A stretch of 54,986 bases of DNA, taken from a candidate division WOR-3 bacterium (GTDB lineage Bacteria; Hydrothermota; Tepidihabitantia; Tepidihabitantales; Tepidihabitantaceae). Both the position numbers and the translations under genes were made by a program. The notes beneath the pieces are model-generated. The model did no database searches. It saw only the letters and a list, made by a program, of their open reading frames with translations, and was not told the DNA's origin. Where the stretch lies: contig VGIR01000010.1 of the NCBI GenBank assembly GCA_016867815.1, positions 1 to 54,986 of the forward strand, written 5' to 3'. Below are positions 23,651 to 31,562 of this stretch, piece by piece. Positions within the stretch are counted from its first letter, which is position 1. Each line of letters starts with the position of its first letter.

Positions 23651-24811
23651 CTACTTCGTTCCGGGTGCCTGCAGGCCCCGCTCGGCGGTCGGCACAGTCA
23701 CTCCCGGCAGCGCGAAGTTGACCTGGTTCTTGAAGAACCCGACAACGTCGATCGCAGCCAACTCCGGTATCTTCTCACAGTAGTCCAGCGTGGCATCGGC
23801 GAGTTCGTCCGCTGCGCCCTTGAACGTCAGGTCGAACTGGCTGTAGTCCTTGGTTGACACCACTTCCATTTCGCCTCCGAACCGCGCGTCCGCTTTGAGC
23901 GCCTCCTTCAGCTTGCGCAGTAACTTGTACGAACTGGTGCCGTAGAACCTGAGCAGGTAGGGTTTGCCGTTGAGCAACCAGTCGCCGAGCTTCTGGTTCA
24001 TCTGGTAGAGCAGCTTGTCTCCGGCCTGCTGCATCGCCTTGTCCATCGCGCCCCGGGCGGCGTCGCCGCTGGAGAACTCGGTCGCGGGCTCGCCCTTGGC
24101 AACGGCCGCTCCCATGCCTTCAGCGGTGTAGGTGTCGTAGGCCTTGATGTCAACCGTCGCCTCGGCGGAGACAATCCCGCCCACGCCCATGTCCCGCTCC
24201 GGGACCACGACCCGCGACAGCTCCCAGAACACGGGGACGTTGGCGTCCACCGCCATCTGCTGCGCCACGGTCAGCGGCTGAGTCGTGTCCGGGAACAGCT
24301 TCCGCGCCTCTTCCTTCAGCCGGTCGAAGACCGAGCGCTCGACATAGCGAAGCCGGTTGCGCGACAGGAACTCGTTGGCGCGGTCGTAGGCGTAGTCGTA
24401 GTTCTCGACCGCCCTGGGCGTCGTAACGCTGCGGAAGTCATACCAGACCATGATCCGAAACCCGCCCAGGCCGCTCTGCAGGCTCTTGGCATCGGCCGCC
24501 AGCGGTGACTTGGAGACGTTCGCCCGGATCTGCACTTCGAAGCGGTCGGCAAGCGGGGTTTCCTCAATCACCTCGTAGTTCGCTATGTACCCGCTCGCCC
24601 GGCTCTGCACGATGTCCTTGATGACCATGTAGTCCTGCATCTCGGTCACGCCGACAACCGCCGCCCCCAGCGCCTGCTCGACCGCGCTGCGTTTGGCGTC
24701 TTCGATCGCCTGAGTCCGGTCCGGCCCTGTTCCCTTCACCTCGACCGGTACCAGGTCCTGCGCCAGCGCCAGGCAGGCGAGCGTCATCAGGCAAAACAAC
24801 AGCTTTCTCAT
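23651..24811 (-). CDS. Exported FlgT/LPP20-like protein
   Basis: 386 residues with a signal peptide (RKLLFCLMTLACLALA). The mature N-terminus has EVKGTGPDRTQAIEDAKRSA and VEQALGAAVVGVTEM, as in FlgT N-terminal and LPP20 domains that occur in envelope assemblies. DNRLRYVERS-like and FWELSRVVV strands in the middle recall the CsgG-like second domain of FlgT, and VSAEATVDIKAYDTYTAEGM fits the same fold. No flagellar genes are present. AAGGAGAG precedes the ATG. A periplasmic role in the caspase cluster is inferred from position only. Confidence 0.65.
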   Translation of the reverse strand: MRKLLFCLMTLACLALAQDLVPVEVKGTGPDRTQAIEDAKRSAVEQALGAAVVGVTEMQDYMVIKDIVQSRASGYIANYEVIEETPLADRFEVQIRANVSKSPLAADAKSLQSGLGGFRIMVWYDFRSVTTPRAVENYDYAYDRANEFLSRNRLRYVERSVFDRLKEEARKLFPDTTQPLTVAQQMAVDANVPVFWELSRVVVPERDMGVGGIVSAEATVDIKAYDTYTAEGMGAAVAKGEPATEFSSGDAARGAMDKAMQQAGDKLLYQMNQKLGDWLLNGKPYLLRFYGTSSYKLLRKLKEALKADARFGGEMEVVSTKDYSQFDLTFKGAADELADATLDYCEKIPELAAIDVVGFFKNQVNFALPGVTVPTAERGLQAPGTK

Positions 24812-24869
24812 TCCACTCTCCTTCTTTCACTCCTGCGTGAAGCGTAGTGCGTACAGCGTCTGGCGTCCT

Positions 24870-25778
24870 CTACAGGAACAACGACACCGTCTTGCCGACC
24901 TTGAAGATGATATCCAGCGCCCGGTCCAGCCAGCTCACCTTCTTCACATCCTCGCGCGCGACCACCCAGCCCTTTTCCGCCGCCTCGAGCACCTTGATGA
25001 CCGTGGGATTCGTCAGCAGTTCCTTGTCGTTGAGGATGTCGGTCATGCTCTTGACGTACTGGAATTTCTTGAATGCCTCCGGCCCCAGCAGCTTGTACTG
25101 CTTGGCCATGTCCAGAAGCACGCCCCCGGTAGAGTCAAGCAGAGTCGGGAACATCTGCGGTTCAGTCTTGACCCCGCTCAGGTCAAACACGACACCGGAC
25201 AGGCTCTGGGCTCGCACCAGATCATCGTCGCTCAACGTTCCTTTGGCGGTGACCGGCTGCGGCTGGCCGTGGAGCTTGTCGGCAATCGGAGGCGCGATCC
25301 CGCCCGCATCATACATCGGCACCTCCATCGTCACCTCGACTCGGCCGTCCTGGGTCTCGCGCGGCTCACCGACCACGGTGGCGCCCTTGATCACGCCGTC
25401 AATCCTCGTGTACACGTAGTCACCCTTGACCATCAGGTCCTGAACCTTGGTCTCCGAGACAACGCGCACGCCCTTCACGGTTTCCAGCAGATTCCGCTGG
25501 GCGTCTACCTTGGCGCCCCGAATCGCCATCGCCAGGGCCTGCGCCCTGGGCTTGGCCGGGTCGATCACGCTCATGCCGGTGGCCTGGATCTTCTGGTAAG
25601 ACCAGTCAACCTGTCCCGGTCCGACCGGCTGCACGACCGGCGTGGAAATGGGACCTCCGCCCACCGGGGCTGCAGCCGGGGCCTGCCCTACCGGCACCGG
25701 TGCCACGCCGACCGAAGGCGTCGTCTGCACGAACGGCGCCAACAGCGCCAGCAGAACTACTGCGGATACACCAACCAT
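24870..25778 (-). CDS. Exported LPP20-family protein
   Basis: 302 residues with a signal peptide (VGVSAVVLLALLAPFVQT) and a Pro/Val/Gly-rich spacer to about residue 55. The LPP20-like core is PRAQALAMAIRGAKVDAQRN and LLETVKGVRVVSETKVQDLM, then VDG-type strands (GRVEVTMEVPMYDAGG). The C-terminal third is helical and ends in WLDRALDIIFKVGKTVSLFL. AAAGGAGG precedes ATG 25778. The 58-bp gap to the next gene is short repeat DNA. Function is unknown; a periplasmic structural role is plausible. Confidence 0.65.
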   Translation of the reverse strand: MVGVSAVVLLALLAPFVQTTPSVGVAPVPVGQAPAAAPVGGGPISTPVVQPVGPGQVDWSYQKIQATGMSVIDPAKPRAQALAMAIRGAKVDAQRNLLETVKGVRVVSETKVQDLMVKGDYVYTRIDGVIKGATVVGEPRETQDGRVEVTMEVPMYDAGGIAPPIADKLHGQPQPVTAKGTLSDDDLVRAQSLSGVVFDLSGVKTEPQMFPTLLDSTGGVLLDMAKQYKLLGPEAFKKFQYVKSMTDILNDKELLTNPTVIKVLEAAEKGWVVAREDVKKVSWLDRALDIIFKVGKTVSLFL

Positions 25779-25805
25779 CTGACCTCCTTTGGATTAGCGG
25801 CCATT

Positions 25806-26876
25806 CTACTCAACTATCCGGAAAGGGAAGAACTCGGAACCCCAGTTGTCGTCACCCAGGGCTTCGATCTTCTCGACCATCCGGTCCTGCATCTGCTTGT
25901 CCACGATGTACTTCTCAGACGCCACGAACTCCGAACCCAGCTCCTGCCGTGCCGCGATGGCCTTGACCCAATTGTAGCCGCCCGGTGCACGCGCTTCGAA
26001 CGGTCCGAGCGTGAACGTACCTGCCCCGGTCTTCGCGCTCTGCCCCTTCTGCGGGGAAAGCGCCGTCATGATCTTGTTGTCACCGTCCCAGCCGAGTATG
26101 TAGAGGAAACACGGTTGCTTGACCTCGACCCTCAGTTCCACCCCGTCGCCGACGGCAATCTCGCCGTTTGCCGGCACGACACCGCCTGATCCTGCCTCGA
26201 CCATACTCACGCTGCCGATCGCATCCCAGGCACCGCGGGCGTTCAGAAAGTCAAGCAGCTGGCTCGACATCTCGGTCGGAAGCAGGGCCTTCTCATCCTT
26301 CTGCCACCGCGCATACTCACCAACAGCGCGGCATCCGCAAGCCACGGCCACGTCCGCGCCGGCGCGGGGTACCGCCCGCAATGAGACGACCTCCAGCGAC
26401 CGGCTCTCCTCATCCAGATCATAGGTCGCCACGATTGCCCATTGCGCCTGGAAGTGCTCAAGCACCTTGACCGGATCGGGCCGGTTGACCATGTACTTCA
26501 TCTCTTCGTAGAAGGCCTTGGACCCGGCCTGCCTTTCGATCAACCTCAACCGCGTCCCACCTCTGGCCTTGAGCGCCGCCCCGAACCTCTCTGCCAGATA
26601 AGCACCCAGGCGTGACTCATGCTGGCTGGCGACCGGCGTGAAGTTCAGAACCACGACGCTGGCCGTATCCGGCAAACGGCTCATCACCTGCCGTGCCATC
26701 TCGACCATGCCTGCCTCCAACGTGCACGTCGGCCCCGGAGCCGCGCCGGGACCCGATCGTACTGCCGCCCTCGGAGCGCAGAGTATCAAGGCACTCGCCA
26801 AGGCTGCCAGACAGGCAGTAGCTGCTCCCCGTCGCACGCTGGACCACAGGACCACTCGACCACTAGACCACTTCAC
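25806..26876 (-). CDS. CsgG/FlgO-like protein with C-terminal DUF4384 domain
   Basis: 356 residues. GTG 26876 follows GAGGTG and overlaps the region of the upstream stop. The first 16 residues (KWSSGRVVLWSSVRR) are translated ggtctagtggtcgag-type repeats, followed by a signal peptide (CLAALASALILCAPRAA). The middle domain (SVVVLNFTPVASQHESRLGA, RFGAALKARGGTRLRLIERQ) resembles FlgO/CsgG nucleotide-fold-like periplasmic proteins. The last 120 residues (VGDGVELRVEVKQPCFLYIL, DGDNKIMTALSPQKG) match DUF4384, a domain often encoded with caspase-fold proteins. It directly follows the last caspase gene. Confidence 0.7.
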   Translation of the reverse strand: MKWSSGRVVLWSSVRRGAATACLAALASALILCAPRAAVRSGPGAAPGPTCTLEAGMVEMARQVMSRLPDTASVVVLNFTPVASQHESRLGAYLAERFGAALKARGGTRLRLIERQAGSKAFYEEMKYMVNRPDPVKVLEHFQAQWAIVATYDLDEESRSLEVVSLRAVPRAGADVAVACGCRAVGEYARWQKDEKALLPTEMSSQLLDFLNARGAWDAIGSVSMVEAGSGGVVPANGEIAVGDGVELRVEVKQPCFLYILGWDGDNKIMTALSPQKGQSAKTGAGTFTLGPFEARAPGGYNWVKAIAARQELGSEFVASEKYIVDKQMQDRMVEKIEALGDDNWGSEFFPFRIVE

Positions 26877-26879
26877 GTG

Positions 26880-28754
26880 TCACCTCAGCCTCAGGACTTC
26901 GCGAGTGGACGATCCGCGAACCACCGGCGTCTGGTCCCGATTATGCAGCCGGCCCGCCAGGTAGGAGACGTTGTCGCCAACGTACTTCTGCAACTCGGCC
27001 ACGGTAACTACCTTGTCTCTGTCCGCGTCGGCCTTGCCCCTGAGCCCATCCAGCAGGTAGTAGGTGAACAGGCTGTGCCGCTTCTCCGGGTACCATGACG
27101 ACACCTGGCTGCCCGATGACGACGCCATGAGAACAACGTTGTCCGGCACTTCCTTCGCTTCCGGCTCGACGGCGACGACCAGCGGCGAGGCGTTCTGAAT
27201 CAGCATCCCCTTCTCGAAAGCGCCCGAGAAACACGCCTCCAGCACGACCGTCATGCTCCGGGCCGGAACCTTGGACAGATTGTCATAGAACGTGCTGAGC
27301 GGGTAGCCCTGAAACTCGACGTAGGACGGGTTGGCATCCGCCGGCACGAGGTAGGCTTCCTTCGTCTTCAGGTCCGGCGCGCCGTGCCCGGTATAGTAAA
27401 CGAACACGTCCGACTTGCCCGGTTTCACCCACTTGAACAACTGGGCTTCCGGCTTGCCCCGAACCCCGAATACCATCTCCAGGTCAGCCTTGGTGGGATT
27501 CTCCAGGTAGATGATGTTCCGCTCGTCATACCCGAACGCCCTGACCAGATACTCCTTCACGGCCCGCCCGTCTTCCGCCGCGAACTCCACACCGGGCACG
27601 TCCTGGTATTGACTGACGCTGATGACCACTCCCACCGCGTCCGGCGCAGGTGGGGCGCCGACAAGCCCGATTGTGAGGCTGTCCGGCGCCGGGGCCGCTG
27701 TCTGGCTCTTAGGCGGTCCGGGTGTCGGCGCTGTGGCGACCGGAGCCGGCGCCGCGTACTGCACCGCCGGAAGGCCGGGAAGCAGCCGGCGGAACTCGGC
27801 CTCGATCTGCCGCTCTTCACCGGGCTTGAAACCGAGGTGGGTGTACGTGATGTCTCCGTCCTCGTTCCCAACCAGGAACGCGGTCGGGCAGACGCTGACC
27901 TTGTACTTCTGACTGACCTTGGCCTCAGGGTCCAGCAGCACGTAGAAAGGCCACTTCCGGCCGCGGGCCAGGGCCTTGACTGCTCCCGCATCACCTGGGC
28001 CGTCGGTCGAGATGGCAACGACCCGTGCCCCGTGGTCACGGAACGCGTCATGCAGAGGCGACAGGGCGTCCAGCGCGGCGATGCCGCCCGAGTCGGTCGT
28101 GTTCCAGAACACTATGAGCAGCAGGCTCTGCTTGAGCAGGTCGCGCATCTCGACCATGATGCCGTTCACGTCCCTCAGAAAGAAGTCCTCAGCCTCGGTC
28201 ACCAGGGTGGAGTCCGCCACCAGCCCGCGGTTGGTGCGTACGAGCCCGGGCAAGGCCTCGCGCAGCTCCTCCTCTACCTTCTGCAGGTCGGCGGGCTTGA
28301 AGCCGACGACGCAGTGGAGAATCTCTCCGTCCTTGTTGCCGATGAGGTAAGCGGTCGGGATCGACCGAACCAGGTACTTGTTCATGGTCTGCTTCTGCTG
28401 GTCGAGCAGCACGAGGAAGGGCCACTGCTTCTCGCGCGCCAGTGCCTTGACCCTTGCCTCATCTGTCGCGCCATCGGTCGAGATGGCTACGACCTGGGCG
28501 CCGTTGTCCCGGTAGGTGTTGTGCAACGACGCGACTGCGTCCAGCTCGGCGATGCCCGCCGCGCTTTGCAGGTTCCAGAACACCACATAGGCCAGCCCTT
28601 GGTCGAGATAGTCATCCAGGCTTACCACCGCGCCGTTGAGATCCTTCAGCCGGAAATCCTCAGCCTCGGTCAGACGCGGCTCCGCCGGCTGTGCGAACGC
28701 GGTGCCGACAACCAGCAGTGACGCCAACAGAACCAAGTGCCGAAAACGACTCAT
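26880..28754 (-). CDS. Secreted caspase-fold protein with two Cys-less thioredoxin domains (caspase 5 of array)
   Basis: 624 residues with a signal peptide (HLVLLASLLVVGTAFA). Two AhpC/TlpA-like thioredoxin folds follow (about 30-165 and 190-325). The positions of their CxxC motifs read FWNLQSAAG and FWNTTDSGG, so neither can do thiol redox chemistry. After a Pro/Ala linker comes a caspase domain (C14) with His457 in YYTGHGAPD and Cys508 in LEACFSGAF, then an EF-hand-like loop, DADRDKVVTVAEL. The protein is probably periplasmic or surface-exposed, with Ca2+ as a likely regulator; the substrate is unknown. The ribosome-binding site is AAAGGAG. It precedes the DUF4384 gene by 3 bp. Confidence 0.85.
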   Translation of the reverse strand: MSRFRHLVLLASLLVVGTAFAQPAEPRLTEAEDFRLKDLNGAVVSLDDYLDQGLAYVVFWNLQSAAGIAELDAVASLHNTYRDNGAQVVAISTDGATDEARVKALAREKQWPFLVLLDQQKQTMNKYLVRSIPTAYLIGNKDGEILHCVVGFKPADLQKVEEELREALPGLVRTNRGLVADSTLVTEAEDFFLRDVNGIMVEMRDLLKQSLLLIVFWNTTDSGGIAALDALSPLHDAFRDHGARVVAISTDGPGDAGAVKALARGRKWPFYVLLDPEAKVSQKYKVSVCPTAFLVGNEDGDITYTHLGFKPGEERQIEAEFRRLLPGLPAVQYAAPAPVATAPTPGPPKSQTAAPAPDSLTIGLVGAPPAPDAVGVVISVSQYQDVPGVEFAAEDGRAVKEYLVRAFGYDERNIIYLENPTKADLEMVFGVRGKPEAQLFKWVKPGKSDVFVYYTGHGAPDLKTKEAYLVPADANPSYVEFQGYPLSTFYDNLSKVPARSMTVVLEACFSGAFEKGMLIQNASPLVVAVEPEAKEVPDNVVLMASSSGSQVSSWYPEKRHSLFTYYLLDGLRGKADADRDKVVTVAELQKYVGDNVSYLAGRLHNRDQTPVVRGSSTREVLRLR

Positions 28755-28840
28755 TCGCGCTCCTTTCTCATCGCCGCTGACCTAGCGCCACATTCAGAAC
28801 TCATCATTCAGCGTTCTCCCCACTCCGCGCTCATCACTTC

Positions 28841-31441
28841 CTATCGCACCTTCCCCAGCCTTATCTCCCTCGCGGGCCTCAAGACCGGCACCTGCACCTC
28901 GTTCGTCGCGTCGGAGACGTTCTTCCTTACATAGTTGTACAGCTCGGTCGTGGTTACCCAGCCGTCGCCGTTCGCATCTGCCTTGCCCTTCAGGCCGAGG
29001 AGCGTGTAGTACGTGAAATACCCATGCTGTGCTTTCTCGAACTCCTTCGAAGGCTGGTTGCCTTCGGCAGCGGCAAAGGTTATCGCCTTGGTCTCCGGCA
29101 CCTCCGCTACCACCAACGGACGGGAGGCCAGTTGCACTGTGCGCCCTTCACCTGAGTAGCAGGCGTCGATGAAAACGACCACCGTATCATCCGGGTTGGC
29201 GCCGAGTTCGGCCAAGTCAGAAACAGGTATCAACGTTGACTTCAACTCCGGGTCGCCGTCGTAAGGCAGGACGCAGACGCCGCCGTTGCGGGGATTCTCC
29301 GGGTCAGGCACGCCGTGCCCGGCAAAGTAGATGACCTTGAACCCGTGCTTCTTCTTCAGCCAGTCAGTCAGCTTCGCTCGCAGTACGCTTCCCGTCGCGC
29401 GCTCGTCGAAGAGCGACTCGACCTTGCCGATGCCCATGGCTCGGCTTGCATACTGAGTGAATGCTGACGCGTCACTTCGGGCGTACTTCGGTGCTGTCAC
29501 GCTCAGGTACTTGGAGAGCCCGACCACCAAGGCATTTCCGGTTGGCCGCGAGATTCCGAACTCGGGGACTCCGTGGTCTACGTCCTCGACGACCTCAACC
29601 TGCGTCGCCGTCTTCTCTGCCGGGACCAGATTCAGCGTCAGTTCCGGTACTTCTGTTGGCGAGTAGCCGCGCCCCTCTTTCACTACGACCCGCAGCTTTG
29701 CCTGCCTGCGCTCAAGGTCGGTCGGCATCAGCAGGCTGAACGTCGCGGTCTTGCTCTCGCCCGGCTTGATGTCTTCGAGGTTCCTCTCGCTACCCCACTG
29801 CCGGGTCAGATACTCGTCGCCTTCAAGCACAACGCGCACCCACTTGGCAACACCCTTGCCATTGTTCGTCACCGTTACCTTCACACCCTCCTCACGTCCG
29901 CCGACGATTGTGTTGTTGCCGTCCAAAGGCGCGGCATCCAGGGCTAAGCTCGGCGGAGCTTCGCCTGCCGGCAGCGGGCCGGTTTCGTACGTACCGGTGC
30001 CTCCGCGAATTCGAATGAAGCTGATTGACTTTTCCGCGGACTTGCCTACCCAGTCGGTCACGGTGACCCCAACTGTATTGTCACCCATCAAGAGGGGAAG
30101 CGTGAAATCGCGCTCCGTCTCAGTCCGCTCGGAGAACTGCTCAGCGTCGTGTTCCTTGCCGTTCAGATAGAGCTTCATCCCGTCCAGCTTGCGGTCGTCT
30201 GAGAACCGCACCTTCAGCTTGACCGCCTCCGTGTTGACCGTACCGCCGGATGACGAAAGCGTAATCTGTGGTTTCGCCTTGTCCCAACCAAGGAAGTACT
30301 GCCTAACGTACTGCTGGGCCCCTGCCGCAGAAGTGACCGACTGCGATACTCGCTCACCGGTGTTCAGATTGAGAATGGTGACCGCGCCCGCAGCAAAGCT
30401 AGCTTGGTAGTCAGCATGTTCCAACGGGGTAACCGCAATCCAGTCTGGCAGCCCCTGCGAAGGAACCGCGCTGAGTGCGACTTTGACCATTCCGACGGAT
30501 GGTGCCGTTCGCATCGCGAGTGCTGCTCGCTCTTGGCGCGACTCACCCCATTCGGTCTTGTAGTCACAGACAACTTCCAGAGTCAAGTTGCCTCGCGGGA
30601 GGTCACCCAAGACCGCGATAGGGGAAGTGACCGACCTGGTCGCGCCTTCAGTGACGTTGCCGATGACGCCAACCGGGCTGACGCCCACAAGTGCGCCTGC
30701 CTCACCACTGAGTCTGGTAGTAACAACCACGTCTCTTGCTGGGCCATCACCCAAGTTGCGGATGAGCAGTGCGATTGCACTACGTTCATCTCCTGTGAGC
30801 ACACCATTTCCATCTTCGTCCTGCAGCTGCGCTGCTACGTCCAAACGAGCCCCGCGGGAACGACGGTAGCCTATCGGACCAAGGTATCTGAGCGCTCCGA
30901 GCGAGAACCCAGCGTAGAAAGCGCTTCCGGGAGTCTGACCACTTCGCAAGCTCCAGGCATGCCCCACCTCAACGCCAAGGCTTATGTACCAATTCAGCCG
31001 CATCTCCACCCCGGCCGTCAGTTCACTGGAGGGCAGCAGCTCGCCCAGACTGATCGGCAAGATTGAGTATCGGAGATACGCATTCGGCCCGCCTACGGGC
31101 GATGCATTTCCGATGAAGCCGGGTTCTACCCAGTGAATCCAGGGAATCCACCACAGGTGCAGCATCGGCCCGCCAGCCTGAAAGACGGTTTCGTCCGCTG
31201 TGACAGGCATCACACCGCCGAAGCCGGTGAGTCCAATTCCAAACCCGTACGGTTGTGGTAGGCCAACGTTCAGGCTCAAGCATTCCAGCGTGGCATTATA
31301 GCCTACCGAACCCTTAACCAGGCTGAGGTCGTACCAGCCTTTGGTCAGCACCTTACCGACGTCCGCCCCGTCGGCATGCCCCAGCAGGAGCGCACACAAC
31401 GCCGGTGCCAACCATCCGATCCGCATATCTCGTCGCCGCAT
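28841..31441 (-). CDS. Secreted caspase-fold protein with barrel-like N-terminus (caspase 4 of array)
   Basis: About 866 residues from ATG 31441 (frame open to ATG 31471). A signal peptide (RIGWLAPALCALLLGHADGA) is followed by about 170 residues of Gly/aromatic strands resembling a small outer-membrane barrel. EDGNGVLTGDE then introduces a CARDB-like Ig domain, followed by a DUF4384-like segment (WIAVTPLEHADYQASFAAGA) and further Ig-like strands. The caspase domain has His709 (YFAGHGVPD) and Cys761 (IDACYSGEG), then an EF-hand-like loop DANGDGWVTTTEL. The dyad is intact. The 86-bp gap to caspase 5 holds ttcagaactcatcattcagc-type repeats. Confidence 0.85.
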   Translation of the reverse strand: MRRRDMRIGWLAPALCALLLGHADGADVGKVLTKGWYDLSLVKGSVGYNATLECLSLNVGLPQPYGFGIGLTGFGGVMPVTADETVFQAGGPMLHLWWIPWIHWVEPGFIGNASPVGGPNAYLRYSILPISLGELLPSSELTAGVEMRLNWYISLGVEVGHAWSLRSGQTPGSAFYAGFSLGALRYLGPIGYRRSRGARLDVAAQLQDEDGNGVLTGDERSAIALLIRNLGDGPARDVVVTTRLSGEAGALVGVSPVGVIGNVTEGATRSVTSPIAVLGDLPRGNLTLEVVCDYKTEWGESRQERAALAMRTAPSVGMVKVALSAVPSQGLPDWIAVTPLEHADYQASFAAGAVTILNLNTGERVSQSVTSAAGAQQYVRQYFLGWDKAKPQITLSSSGGTVNTEAVKLKVRFSDDRKLDGMKLYLNGKEHDAEQFSERTETERDFTLPLLMGDNTVGVTVTDWVGKSAEKSISFIRIRGGTGTYETGPLPAGEAPPSLALDAAPLDGNNTIVGGREEGVKVTVTNNGKGVAKWVRVVLEGDEYLTRQWGSERNLEDIKPGESKTATFSLLMPTDLERRQAKLRVVVKEGRGYSPTEVPELTLNLVPAEKTATQVEVVEDVDHGVPEFGISRPTGNALVVGLSKYLSVTAPKYARSDASAFTQYASRAMGIGKVESLFDERATGSVLRAKLTDWLKKKHGFKVIYFAGHGVPDPENPRNGGVCVLPYDGDPELKSTLIPVSDLAELGANPDDTVVVFIDACYSGEGRTVQLASRPLVVAEVPETKAITFAAAEGNQPSKEFEKAQHGYFTYYTLLGLKGKADANGDGWVTTTELYNYVRKNVSDATNEVQVPVLRPAREIRLGKVR

Positions 31442-31562
31442 CCGAGTATCTCTCACCTGTAGAGAAGACATCTAGCTTTCGGGGAAATGGCTAAGGATTG
31501 CACGCTCAAAGTGACCTCGCCCTTGAGACGATACCGATTGCCGAGTCTTGTATGCGGGAAGC

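Noticed and set aside
23651-24811. Flagellar gene flgT
   Set aside because: No other flagellar gene is in the window, and the FlgT N-terminal fold is shared by non-flagellar envelope proteins.
23040-26876. Curli (csg) secretion system
   Set aside because: Only CsgG-like folds are present; no CsgA/B repeats, CsgE or CsgF occur, and the proteins are closer to LpoB/FlgO/FlgT types.
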